Shown one piece after another: positions 1-7,672 of a stretch of DNA of 64,000 bases. Source of the DNA: JAMLIN01 sp041676645 (GTDB lineage: Bacteria; Pseudomonadota; Gammaproteobacteria; Burkholderiales; Burkholderiaceae_E); the NCBI GenBank assembly GCA_041676645.1, contig JBAYRO010000003.1, forward strand, positions 40,214 through 104,213. Reading direction: 5' to 3'. Numbering within the stretch: the first letter of the stretch is position 1; every line of letters starts with the position of its first letter. A program made the translations under genes and the position numbers. The notes under the pieces were generated by a model. The model saw only the letters and a program-made list of their open reading frames with translations, was not told where the DNA came from and searched no databases.

Positions 1-1
1 C

Positions 2-199
2 CGGCTCGCCGAGATCCGCGACTACTGCGAGACCGACATCGCCAACACCTATCTCGTCTACTGCCGCTTCCAGCTCTTTCGGGGGCTCTGGACGCCCGAC
101 GAATACGAGGCCGAGATCGCGGCTTTCCGTGCCCACCTCGAATCGCTCGGCGGAGCGCACTGGCCGCAATTCCTCTCCCGCTGGCAGGCGGCGCGATGA
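2..199 (+). CDS. PolB-related 3'-5' exonuclease, C-terminal end only (partial)
   Basis: Only the last 65 codons are present; the gene enters from the left edge of the window. The visible protein has the segment YCETDIANTYLVY, followed by a helical tail ending in RWQAAR. This resembles the C-terminal part of the predicted 3'-5' exonucleases related to the PolB exonuclease domain, where the Asp of the YCETD segment belongs to the last acidic motif of a DEDD-type active site. The stop codon overlaps the ATG of rlmD (ATGA), so the two genes are probably translationally coupled, and this family is often found beside rlmD in gammaproteobacteria. The assignment rests on the short C-terminal motif and the neighbour only. 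Confidence 0.7.
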   Translation, partial: RLAEIRDYCETDIANTYLVYCRFQLFRGLWTPDEYEAEIAAFRAHLESLGGAHWPQFLSRWQAAR

Positions 200-1569
200 G
201 CCGCTCGCGGGCGGTCGCCGCGGCCGGGCCCGAGTACCTCCTCGACATCGAATCGCTTGATCTCGAGGCGCGTGGCATCGCCCGCCACGAGGGCAAGGTG
301 GTGTTCGTGCGCGGTGCGCTGCCGGGCGAACGCGTCATCGCCCGCCGGGTGCGCAACAAGCCCAGCTACGATGTGGCCGAAGCGATCTCGATCGAGCGCG
401 GGAGCAGCCAGCGGACGGTGCCCGCCTGTCCCCACTTCGGCACCTGCGGCGGCTGCTCGATGCAGCACCTGCATCCGGCCGCCCAGCTCGCCATCAAGCA
501 GCGGGTGCTCGAGGACCAGCTCGAGCGCATCGCCGGTCTGCGCCCGGGCATGGTCCTGCGTCCGATCGCGGGGCCAGCCTGGGGATACCGCTTCCGCGCC
601 CGCCTGTCGGTACGCCATGTGCCGAAGAAGGGCGGGGTGCTGGTGGGCTTCCATGAACGGGGTTCGAGCTATGTCGCCGACATGCGCGAATGCCATGTCC
701 TGCCGCCGGATGTCTCCGGGCTGCTGCTGCCCCTGCGCGCGCTGGTCGGCGGATTGTCGATCCACGACCGGATGCCGCAGATCGAGGTGGCGATCGGTGA
801 TACGGGAGGGCCCGCCGGCAGGACGATCGCCCTCGTGTTCCGGATCCTGGAGTCGCTCACCCCGGCCGACCGCGAGAGCCTGCGCGAGTTCAGCGCCCGG
901 CCGGGCCTGGAAATCTGGCTGCAACCGAAGGGGCCCGACAGCATCTCGCTGTTCGCCCGCGAAGGCCGCCTCGCGGCATCGGATACGGAATCCGGCCTGG
1001 CCTACCGCCTGCCGGAGTTCGACATCCGGATGCCTTTCCGGCCGACCGACTTCACCCAGGTGAACCACGGGATCAACGAGGTGCTGGTGCGCATGGCGCT
1101 GCGGCTCCTGGATCCGGCGCCGGGGGATCGTGTGGCCGATCTCTTCTGCGGGCTCGGCAACTTCTCCCTGCCGCTGGCGCGTCGTGCCCGCGAGGTCATC
1201 GGCATCGAGGGCAGTGCGTCACTGGTCCGGCGCGCCACCGACAATGCCCTGGCCAACGGCCTGGCGGAGCGCGCCCGCTTCGCAGTGGCGAACCTTTTCG
1301 AGCTGGATCCGCAAGCCTGGCACGACCTGGGCGCTTTCGACCGGGTCCTGGTGGATCCGCCTCGCGAGGGGGCGCTGGCGGTAGCGCAGGCTCTGGCGGC
1401 GGCGGGTCCCCGGCCGCGCCGGATCGTCTATGTCTCGTGCAATCCGGCGACGCTTGCCCGGGATGCCGCCGTGCTGGTGCATACGGGCGGCTGGCGCCTG
1501 TCGGCCGCCGGCGCGGTCAACATGTTCCCGCACACCTCCCACGTCGAATCGATCGCGGTATTCGACTGA
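196..1569 (+). CDS. rlmD: 23S rRNA (uracil-1939 C5)-methyltransferase RlmD
   Basis: This 457-residue protein methylates U1939 of 23S rRNA using S-adenosylmethionine. An N-terminal TRAM-like RNA-binding region covers about residues 12-70. A [4Fe-4S] cluster site follows with Cys78, Cys84 and Cys87 (CPHFGTCGGC) and a fourth Cys at 166, the arrangement known for RlmD. The C-terminal methyltransferase domain has the SAM motif DLFCGLGNFSLPLA, the base-binding VDPPREGA and the catalytic Cys415 in YVSCNP. The start ATG overlaps the stop of the upstream exonuclease gene. Downstream a long perfect hairpin separates it from the convergent yccA-type gene. Length and all key residues are normal for the family. 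Confidence 0.96.
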   Translation: MSRSRAVAAAGPEYLLDIESLDLEARGIARHEGKVVFVRGALPGERVIARRVRNKPSYDVAEAISIERGSSQRTVPACPHFGTCGGCSMQHLHPAAQLAIKQRVLEDQLERIAGLRPGMVLRPIAGPAWGYRFRARLSVRHVPKKGGVLVGFHERGSSYVADMRECHVLPPDVSGLLLPLRALVGGLSIHDRMPQIEVAIGDTGGPAGRTIALVFRILESLTPADRESLREFSARPGLEIWLQPKGPDSISLFAREGRLAASDTESGLAYRLPEFDIRMPFRPTDFTQVNHGINEVLVRMALRLLDPAPGDRVADLFCGLGNFSLPLARRAREVIGIEGSASLVRRATDNALANGLAERARFAVANLFELDPQAWHDLGAFDRVLVDPPREGALAVAQALAAAGPRPRRIVYVSCNPATLARDAAVLVHTGGWRLSAAGAVNMFPHTSHVESIAVFD

Positions 1570-1597
1570 AGCGGAGGAAAAAGACGAAAAAGAAAAA

Positions 1598-1638
1598 TGG
1601 GGTCAGACACCATTACGAAGTAATGGTGTCTGACCCCA
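1598..1638. repeat. Perfect 19-bp palindrome (GGGGTCAG-type hairpin) between convergent genes
   Basis: Left arm TGGGGTCAGACACCATTAC (1598-1616), loop GAA, and a right arm that is its exact reverse complement (1620-1638). It lies between the convergent ends of rlmD and the Bax-inhibitor gene and is flanked by A-rich and T-rich stretches, so it could work as a bidirectional terminator. The GGGGTCAG...CTGACCCC ends resemble dispersed REP-like palindromes that accompany Y1/REP-associated transposases in many proteobacteria. I see no other full copy here. Confidence 0.8.
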
Positions 1639-1667
1639 CTTTTCACCATTTTTCACTCCATTTTCTC

Positions 1668-2372
1668 CTACTCGTCGCCGCCGAAGATGCCGAGCAGGCT
1701 CAGCAGGTGGGCGAAGATGTTGTACAGGCTCAGGTAGATCGACAGGGTGGCGGTGATGTAGTTGGTTTCGCCACCGTTGATGATGCGCTGGACATCGTAG
1801 AGCAGCCAGGCCGAGAAGATGCCGATCGCCATCACCGACAGCGCCAGGTAGAGCGCCGGCAGTTGCAGCCAGATATTGGCGACCATGCCGAGGATGATGA
1901 CGAGCAGGCCCATGAACAGCCAGCGTCCCATGCCCGAGAAGTCGCGCTTCGATACCGACGCCACGGTGGCCATGGTGCCGAAGATGGCGGCGGTGCCCCC
2001 GAAGGCGGTCATGATGAGCGTGGCGCCATTGGCGAAGCCCAGGACATGCCCGAGCAGGCGCGAGAGCATCAGCCCCATGAAGAACGTGAAACCGAGCAGC
2101 AAGGCCACGCCGATCCCGCTGTTCTTGTTGCGTTCGATCGCGTAGAAGAAGCCGAAGGCGATGGCGAGGAAAAGCACCAGGCCGATGAAGGGGTTGCCGG
2201 CCATCCAGCTGAAGCCGAGCTGCAGGCCGGTCCAGGCGCCGATCGCCGTCGGTACCAGCGACACGGCGAGCAGGGCGTAGGTGTTGCGCAGGACCCGGTT
2301 GCGCGAGGCGGCCGCGAGAGCGCCTCCAGCCGGAAAGCCGCGCGGTGCGCTGCGGTTCTGTTCGAGAGCCAT
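1668..2372 (-). CDS. Bax inhibitor-1 / YccA family membrane protein
   Basis: The 234-residue product is an inner-membrane protein with seven predicted hydrophobic helices and the typical BI-1 family opening, where a short polar N-terminus leads into an NRVLRNTYALLAVSLV helix. Family members include E. coli YccA, a modulator of FtsH proteolysis, which is suggestive because the FtsH partners HflK and HflC are encoded in the same window. I place the start at 2372 because a GGAG ribosome site lies eight bases upstream; an earlier in-frame ATG at 2417 has no comparable site and would add an atypical 15-residue extension. The C-terminal segment HLLSLLGIFGGDE is typical for this family. Confidence 0.88.
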   Translation of the reverse strand: MALEQNRSAPRGFPAGGALAAASRNRVLRNTYALLAVSLVPTAIGAWTGLQLGFSWMAGNPFIGLVLFLAIAFGFFYAIERNKNSGIGVALLLGFTFFMGLMLSRLLGHVLGFANGATLIMTAFGGTAAIFGTMATVASVSKRDFSGMGRWLFMGLLVIILGMVANIWLQLPALYLALSVMAIGIFSAWLLYDVQRIINGGETNYITATLSIYLSLYNIFAHLLSLLGIFGGDE

Positions 2373-2478
2373 CAGTGCCACTCCATTATGGAAATACTGC
2401 GTCCAATATAGGGCCATGATCGGGTGGTTTCAAGCTCGGGCAGCCTGTCGGCGCCATGAATCGCACGAATTCGCGAGA

Positions 2479-2507
2479 GATCGATGTCGAAACTCGTATG
2501 CTAGAAT
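2479..2507 (+). promoter_or_regulatory. Putative sigma-70 promoter upstream of ndk
   Basis: A TAGAAT -10 element lies at 2502-2507, with a weak -35 (GATCGA) 17 bases upstream. It stands in one of the more AT-rich intergenic stretches of the window. Transcription would begin near 2514 and immediately run into the hairpin at 2532-2566. Confidence 0.45.
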
Positions 2508-2531
2508 AACGGGCTGTACGTCACTTTAGAG

Positions 2532-2566
2532 AAACCTCGTAAGCCACTCATTTGTCGAGGTTTTTT
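2532..2566 (+). terminator. Intrinsic terminator-like hairpin in the ndk leader (attenuator or short RNA end)
   Basis: AAACCTCG (2532-2539) pairs with CGAGGTTT (2556-2563) across a 16-base loop and the hairpin continues into a run of six T (2561-2566). It sits after the putative promoter and 55 bases before the ndk start codon, so it would end a roughly 50-nucleotide transcript or control read-through into ndk. Confidence 0.6.
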
Positions 2567-2621
2567 GCGGTGCGCCCCTCTCAGAAGCCCTATCAGACGA
2601 ACCGACCAGTCACGGATTCCC

Positions 2622-3047
2622 ATGGCAATCGAACGTACCTTGTCCATCATCAAGCCCGATGCCGTTGCAAAGAACGTCATCGGCCAGATCTACGCCCGTT
2701 TCGAACAGGCCGGCCTGCGGATCGCAGCGGCCCGCATGATGCACCTGTCGCGCGCCCAGGCCGAAGCCTTCTACGGTGTCCATCGCGAGCGGCCCTTCTT
2801 CAACGACCTGGTCGAATTCATGATCTCCGGGCCGGTCATGGTCCAGGTCCTCGAAGGCGAATCGGCGATCAGCAGGAATCGCGAGCTGATGGGCGCGACC
2901 GACCCGAAGAAGGCCGATGCCGGCACGATCCGCGCCGATTTCGCCGACAGCATCGATGCCAACGCCGTCCATGGCTCGGATGCCGCCGACACCGCGCAGG
3001 TCGAGGTCGCGTTCTTCTTCCCGGGCATGGACGTCCACGCCCGCTGA
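2622..3047 (+). CDS. ndk: Nucleoside diphosphate kinase
   Basis: The 141-residue cytosolic enzyme transfers the gamma-phosphate between nucleoside di- and triphosphates through a phosphohistidine. The family opening ERTLSIIKPDAV is at residue 4 onward and the phosphorylated His is His117 in NAVHGSD, the same number as in E. coli. The chosen ATG gives the usual length and start; an upstream in-frame ATG at 2565 would add 19 atypical residues and overlap the leader hairpin. rlmN follows after 20 bases, a common gammaproteobacterial arrangement (ndk-rlmN-pilF). Expression may be controlled by the promoter-hairpin unit just upstream. Confidence 0.97.
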   Translation: MAIERTLSIIKPDAVAKNVIGQIYARFEQAGLRIAAARMMHLSRAQAEAFYGVHRERPFFNDLVEFMISGPVMVQVLEGESAISRNRELMGATDPKKADAGTIRADFADSIDANAVHGSDAADTAQVEVAFFFPGMDVHAR

Positions 3048-3067
3048 TTCGGGAAGACGAGGCGAGG

Positions 3068-4198
3068 GTGACCGCAGCCGTGGCCACGAAGACCAACCTG
3101 CTCGGCCTCGATCCGCAGGCACTGGTCTCGTGTTGCGCCGAGTGGGGCGAGAAACCCTTCAGGGCGCAGCAGCTGTTGCGCTGGATCCACCAGCGCGGCG
3201 AGGACGACTTCGGCGCCATGAGCGATCTCGCGAAGTCGTTTCGCGCCCTGCTCGCCGAGCGTGCCTGCGTGGAGCAGCCCACGGTCCTCTCCGATCATGT
3301 CTCCGATGACGGCACCCGCAAGTGGCTGTTCGACGTCGGGGGCGGCAATGCCATCGAGACCGTCTTCATCCCCGAGTCCGACCGGGGAACGCTGTGCGTC
3401 TCGAGCCAGGCCGGCTGCGCGGTCAACTGCGCGTTCTGTTCGACGGGAAAGCAGGGCTTTTCACGTAACCTGCGCATCGACGAGATCATCGCGCAGCTGC
3501 GCCATGCCAACCGCGCCCTCGGCCAGTACGACGATGGCTCGACGGTTGCCGGCCATCGCCGGATCACCAACGTGGTGTTCATGGGCATGGGCGAGCCGCT
3601 GCAGAACTATGCCGCGACCATCGCCGCCGCCCGGCTGATGCTCGACGACCGCGCCTATGGCCTGTCCCGTCGCCGGGTGACGGTCTCGACTTCCGGCGTG
3701 GTGCCCTTCATGGATCGCCTGCGCGATGAATGCCCGGTCGCGCTGGCGGTGTCGCTGCATGCGCCCGACGATGCCTTGCGCGATCGGCTGGTGCCGCTCA
3801 ATCGCAAGTACCCGCTGGCCGAGCTGATGGCGGCCTGCCGGCGCTACCTCGAGCGCTCGCCGCGTGATTTCATCACCTTCGAGTACGTGATGCTCGACGG
3901 CGTCAATGATTCCGATGCCCATGCCCGGGCCCTGCTCGAACTCGTCGCCGGGCTGCCCTGCAAGTTCAACCTGATTCCCTTCAATTCCTTTCCGGATTCC
4001 GGCCTGCGGCGTTCGGGCCGGGAGCGCATCCGGTCCTTCGCCGGCATCCTGGCCGATGCCGGCATCGTCACCACGGTGCGGCGCACTCGCGGGGACGACA
4101 TCGACGCGGCTTGCGGGCAACTGGCCGGTGCGGTGCGCGACCGGACCCGCCTGGCCGAACGCTCGGCGAGGATCCTGCCGATCGCGGAGTTGCGCTGA
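3068..4198 (+). CDS. rlmN: Dual-specificity 23S rRNA A2503 / tRNA A37 C2-methyltransferase RlmN
   Basis: This 376-residue radical-SAM enzyme methylates C2 of A2503 in 23S rRNA and of A37 in some tRNAs. The radical-SAM cluster site CAVNCAFC gives Cys117, Cys121 and Cys124, and the C-terminal methyl-carrying Cys is Cys349 in DAACGQLAG. The frame is open far upstream, but no ATG lies near the conserved start, so I choose GTG at 3068, which has GAGG five bases upstream and gives the normal family length; GTG at 3080 is a second possibility. The stop overlaps the ATG of the pilus lipoprotein gene (TGATG). Confidence 0.95.
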   Translation: MTAAVATKTNLLGLDPQALVSCCAEWGEKPFRAQQLLRWIHQRGEDDFGAMSDLAKSFRALLAERACVEQPTVLSDHVSDDGTRKWLFDVGGGNAIETVFIPESDRGTLCVSSQAGCAVNCAFCSTGKQGFSRNLRIDEIIAQLRHANRALGQYDDGSTVAGHRRITNVVFMGMGEPLQNYAATIAAARLMLDDRAYGLSRRRVTVSTSGVVPFMDRLRDECPVALAVSLHAPDDALRDRLVPLNRKYPLAELMAACRRYLERSPRDFITFEYVMLDGVNDSDAHARALLELVAGLPCKFNLIPFNSFPDSGLRRSGRERIRSFAGILADAGIVTTVRRTRGDDIDAACGQLAGAVRDRTRLAERSARILPIAELR

Positions 4199-5049
4199 TG
4201 CACGGAGTCATCCCGATGGTCGAAAAGCGCCGCGGCCCGAAGCGGCCGGCCTGGCGTCTCGCGCTGGCGGCCGGTCTCATGGCCGGACTTGTCGGTTGTG
4301 CGACGACCGGTGGCGAAAGCACCGGCAGCATGGTCGACGCCCGTTCGGTGGTTCCGGCGGCCGAGGTCGACACCGATGAGCGCCGCCGGGCCCGCATCCG
4401 GCTCGAGCTCGCCGCCGGCTACTACCAGCAGCGCAATTACTCGGTGGCGCTCGACGAGCTGCGCCAGGCACTGACGATCGATCCCGACTATGCCGCCGCC
4501 TACGGGATGCTCGGCCTGGTCTACATGGATCTCAAGGAGACCGAGCTCGCCGACCAGAGCTTCCGCAAGGCCCTGAACCTGATGCCGGCCAATGCCGAGC
4601 TGAACAACAACTACGGCTGGTTCCTGTGCCGCAGCGGCCGCCAGCTCGAGTCCCTGCCGTATTTCGAGAAGGCCGCGGCCGATCCGCTCTACCAGACGCC
4701 GGCCCGGCCCCTGTATGCCGCCGGCATCTGCATGCGCCAGGTGCAGGACGAGGAAAAGGCGCTTGCCTACCTGCATCGCGCCTTCCAGGTCGAACCGGGC
4801 AATGCCGTGACCCTCTACAACCTGGCGGACATCTACCTGGTGCGCAAGGACGCCGATCGGGCCCATTTCTATTCGCAGCGCCTGCTCCGGTCCTACCAGC
4901 CGACCGCGCAGACACTCTGGCAGGGATTGCGGGTGGCCCGCCTGCGCGACGATTCCATCGAGTTCGAAAGCCTCGCCTCGCAGCTGCGCCGAGGCTTCCC
5001 GGCCTCACCGGAGGCGAGCCTGCTCGCCGAGGAAAGATTCGGTGACTGA
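4198..5049 (+). CDS. pilF: Type IV pilus biogenesis/stability lipoprotein PilW (PilF)
   Basis: The 283-residue outer-membrane pilotin supports assembly of the PilQ secretin. A lipoprotein signal ends in the lipobox LVGC with the lipidated Cys at residue 34. Tandem TPR units follow from about residue 64 to 210, for example LRQALTIDPDYAAAYGMLG. The ATG overlaps the rlmN stop. A later in-frame ATG (residue 7, MVEKRRG) would leave a shorter but still functional signal. The rlmN-pilF-rodZ-ispG-hisS order is typical for gammaproteobacteria, and the pilin operon at 24-31 kb would use this protein. Confidence 0.93.
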   Translation: MHGVIPMVEKRRGPKRPAWRLALAAGLMAGLVGCATTGGESTGSMVDARSVVPAAEVDTDERRRARIRLELAAGYYQQRNYSVALDELRQALTIDPDYAAAYGMLGLVYMDLKETELADQSFRKALNLMPANAELNNNYGWFLCRSGRQLESLPYFEKAAADPLYQTPARPLYAAGICMRQVQDEEKALAYLHRAFQVEPGNAVTLYNLADIYLVRKDADRAHFYSQRLLRSYQPTAQTLWQGLRVARLRDDSIEFESLASQLRRGFPASPEASLLAEERFGD

Positions 5050-6337
5050 CAAGAGCCTGGAGCGTAGCGAGCCGATCCTGGCTTCCGTGAAGCCGGACAT
5101 GCAGCCGGCCGATACGGCGCCGGACGACGCACGGGAACGGGTCGACGATTCGATCGAGACGCCGCTCGAGGACGGCCTCATCGCGACGCCGGCGCAGTTC
5201 AGCCGCGTCCGTGAAGACAAGGGCTGGTCGCTCGGCGAGGTCGCGGGTCGGCTGCGCATGCAGCAGCGCCAGATCGAGGCGATCGAAGCCGGCCGCTGGG
5301 AAGATCTCCCGGGAACCGCCTTCGTGAGGGCGGCCATCCGCTCCTACGCCCGCCTGCTCGATCGCGATGCGGCGCCGCTGCTGGCGTCGGTGGCCCAGCT
5401 CGATACCGGCCTGGACCTGCGCTCGACCCACCGCCCGCCGGTGGCGATCTCCCCGACCGGCTCCATTGGCGAGGCCTCCGGCATCGGCCGCTGGGGGCTG
5501 GCCTTGCTGGGCCTGCTCGCGGTCATCGCCATCGCCTTCTATTTCGCGCCCGCCACCGACCTGCGCTGGCCTTCGCAGTGGTTCGACGGCGAGGGCGACA
5601 CCATGGAAAGCGCTTCGACGATCGCGACGAGTCCTGCGCCCGTCGATGCCGGGCCGGCGCCGGCCCGAAGCCTGCCGGCTCCGACGGCCAGCCCCAGCGA
5701 CGATGCCGTTGCCGCGGCGGCGCGCGCCGCGAACGAGCTGCTTGCCGGCGAACCGGGCGCGGACCTGGCCACGCCCGACACCACGGCGGCTACGGCCCCG
5801 GGCGACGCCTCGCCCGATTCCCCGGCGCAGCCGCGGCCCGGGGATTCGCAGGCCGAGGCATCGCCAGCCGCGGTATCGTCCGCCATGGCGGGCGGCGCCG
5901 AATCGGGTATGGCGGGCGAGGCCGGCGCCACGGCTGCGCCTGAAGCCGAGGCGCCGGGCAGCGCGCCGGCCGCGGTCGCGGGCGCGACCGAGTCGGCGCC
6001 ACCCGCGCTCGACGCCGGATCGACCGACTCCGGGGCAGCCCCCGGCGCCATGGCGACAGCCTCGATGGATACGACGGATACGACGGCCCCGGCGCTTGCC
6101 GCCTCGAGCCTGGTGATGAACTTCGATGGCGAATGCTGGGTCGAGGTCACCGACGCCGCCGGCAAGCGCCTCGTCTACGGACTGCAGAAGCCGCAGACCA
6201 GCCTGTCGCTCGACGTGCCCGGGCCGGTGTCGGTGCTGATCGGCAATGCGGACGCGGTCACCCTGACTCGCGGTGGCGAGTCGGTCGATGTGACGTCGGC
6301 GGCCCGTGACGGGGTCGCCAGGTTGCGCCTGGAGTGA
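5042..6337 (+). CDS. rodZ: Cell-shape protein RodZ (HTH, TM, DUF4115)
   Basis: RodZ is a single-pass inner-membrane protein that links MreB filaments to the elongation machinery. The 431-residue product has a cytoplasmic Cro/CI-type helix-turn-helix at about residues 52-108 (GWSLGEVAGRLRMQQRQIEAIE), a transmembrane helix at 151-168, a long Ala/Pro-rich periplasmic linker (about 170-345) and a C-terminal beta domain starting VMNFDGECWVEVTDA. The start is GTG, overlapping the pilF end by eight bases, with AGGA eight bases upstream. The linker is longer than in E. coli and of low complexity, which is common in high-GC genomes. Confidence 0.92.
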   Translation: MTDKSLERSEPILASVKPDMQPADTAPDDARERVDDSIETPLEDGLIATPAQFSRVREDKGWSLGEVAGRLRMQQRQIEAIEAGRWEDLPGTAFVRAAIRSYARLLDRDAAPLLASVAQLDTGLDLRSTHRPPVAISPTGSIGEASGIGRWGLALLGLLAVIAIAFYFAPATDLRWPSQWFDGEGDTMESASTIATSPAPVDAGPAPARSLPAPTASPSDDAVAAAARAANELLAGEPGADLATPDTTAATAPGDASPDSPAQPRPGDSQAEASPAAVSSAMAGGAESGMAGEAGATAAPEAEAPGSAPAAVAGATESAPPALDAGSTDSGAAPGAMATASMDTTDTTAPALAASSLVMNFDGECWVEVTDAAGKRLVYGLQKPQTSLSLDVPGPVSVLIGNADAVTLTRGGESVDVTSAARDGVARLRLE

Positions 6338-6339
6338 AC

Positions 6340-7617
6340 ATGTCGACGACCCCTTCGCCAGCCCCCTTCGGTGTCGGCATCCGTCGCGCCTCGCGCCGGG
6401 CGATCGTGCGCTGGGGCGAGCGCCGGGTTGCGGTCGGCGGCGAAGCCCCGGTCGTGGTCCAGTCCATGACCAATACCGATACGGCGGACGCGATCGCGAC
6501 CGCGATCCAGGTCAAGGCCCTCGCGCAGGCCGGCTCGGAACTGGTCCGCATCACCGTGAACTCGCCCGATGCGGCCGAGGCCGTGCCGGCGGTGCGCGAG
6601 CAGCTGGACCGGATGGGCGTCGATGTTCCCCTGGTGGGCGACTTCCACTACAACGGCCACAAGCTGCTGACCGAATTCCCCGATTGCGCGCGGGCCTTGT
6701 CCAAGTACCGGATCAATCCCGGCAACGTGGGCGCGGGCAGCCGCCGCGACGACAACTTCTCGAAGATGATCGAGGTTGCCTGTCGCCACGAGAAACCGGT
6801 GCGTATCGGCGTCAACTGGGGCAGCCTCGACCAGCGGGTGCTGGCGCGCATGATGGATGACAATGCGCAGCGCTCGCAGCCCTGGGACGCCGCCGAGGTG
6901 ATGCGCGAGGCGCTGGTGGTCTCGGCTACCGAGAGCGCGGCCCAGGCGGTGGCGGTCGGGCTGTCGCCCGATGCCATCATCCTGTCCGCGAAGGTCTCCT
7001 CGGTGCAGGATCTCATCGCGGTGTATCGCGAGCTGGCCGGGCGCTGCGACTATCCCCTGCATCTCGGCCTCACCGAGGCGGGCATGGGGAGCAAGGGCAT
7101 CGTGTCCTCGGCCGCCGCCATGGCGGTCCTGCTGCAGCAGGGCATCGGCGACACCATCCGGGTTTCGCTCACGCCGGAGCCGGGCGGCGACCGCACCCGC
7201 GAAGTCGTGGTGGCGCAGGAGCTGCTGCAATCGATGGGATTGCGCGCCTTCGCGCCGCTGGTCATCGCCTGCCCGGGTTGCGGGCGCACCAGCAGCACCT
7301 TCTTCCAGGAACTCGCCGACAGCATCCAGCGCTTCCTGCGCGACCAGATGCCGGTCTGGCGCAAGCGCTATCCCGGCGTCGAATCGATGCAGGTCGCGGT
7401 CATGGGTTGCGTGGTCAACGGACCCGGCGAAAGCCGCCACGCCGACATCGGCATCTCCCTGCCGGGCTCGGGCGAGGCGCCGGTCGCTCCGGTCTACATC
7501 GACGGCGAGCGCTCGGTCACGCTCAAGGGTGAGCGGATCGCCGAGGAATTCCAGGGCATCGTCGAGGACTACGTGGCGCGCCGCTATGGCGCACCGGATC
7601 GCACCCCGGCGCAATGA
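6340..7617 (+). CDS. ispG: 4-hydroxy-3-methylbut-2-enyl diphosphate synthase IspG
   Basis: IspG is the [4Fe-4S] enzyme that reduces methylerythritol cyclodiphosphate to HMBPP in the MEP isoprenoid pathway. The 425-residue protein has the TIM-barrel opening VVVQSMTNTDT, and cluster ligands Cys311 and Cys314 (CPGCGRTSS) and Cys357 (VMGCVVNGPGE). It is longer than the 372 residues of the E. coli enzyme. I choose ATG 6340 because GGAG lies five bases upstream; GTG 6334, overlapping the rodZ stop, is an alternative that adds two residues. Confidence 0.96.
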   Translation: MSTTPSPAPFGVGIRRASRRAIVRWGERRVAVGGEAPVVVQSMTNTDTADAIATAIQVKALAQAGSELVRITVNSPDAAEAVPAVREQLDRMGVDVPLVGDFHYNGHKLLTEFPDCARALSKYRINPGNVGAGSRRDDNFSKMIEVACRHEKPVRIGVNWGSLDQRVLARMMDDNAQRSQPWDAAEVMREALVVSATESAAQAVAVGLSPDAIILSAKVSSVQDLIAVYRELAGRCDYPLHLGLTEAGMGSKGIVSSAAAMAVLLQQGIGDTIRVSLTPEPGGDRTREVVVAQELLQSMGLRAFAPLVIACPGCGRTSSTFFQELADSIQRFLRDQMPVWRKRYPGVESMQVAVMGCVVNGPGESRHADIGISLPGSGEAPVAPVYIDGERSVTLKGERIAEEFQGIVEDYVARRYGAPDRTPAQ

Positions 7618-7672
7618 ATCCGCGAACCCATCCGGCCCCCGGGGATGGGTCATCCCCGAGGGCGAGCAAGCC

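Noticed and set aside
2552..3067. Upstream extension of the rlmN frame over ndk
   Set aside because: The frame is open by composition only; ndk is read in another frame and the RlmN family begins near 3068.
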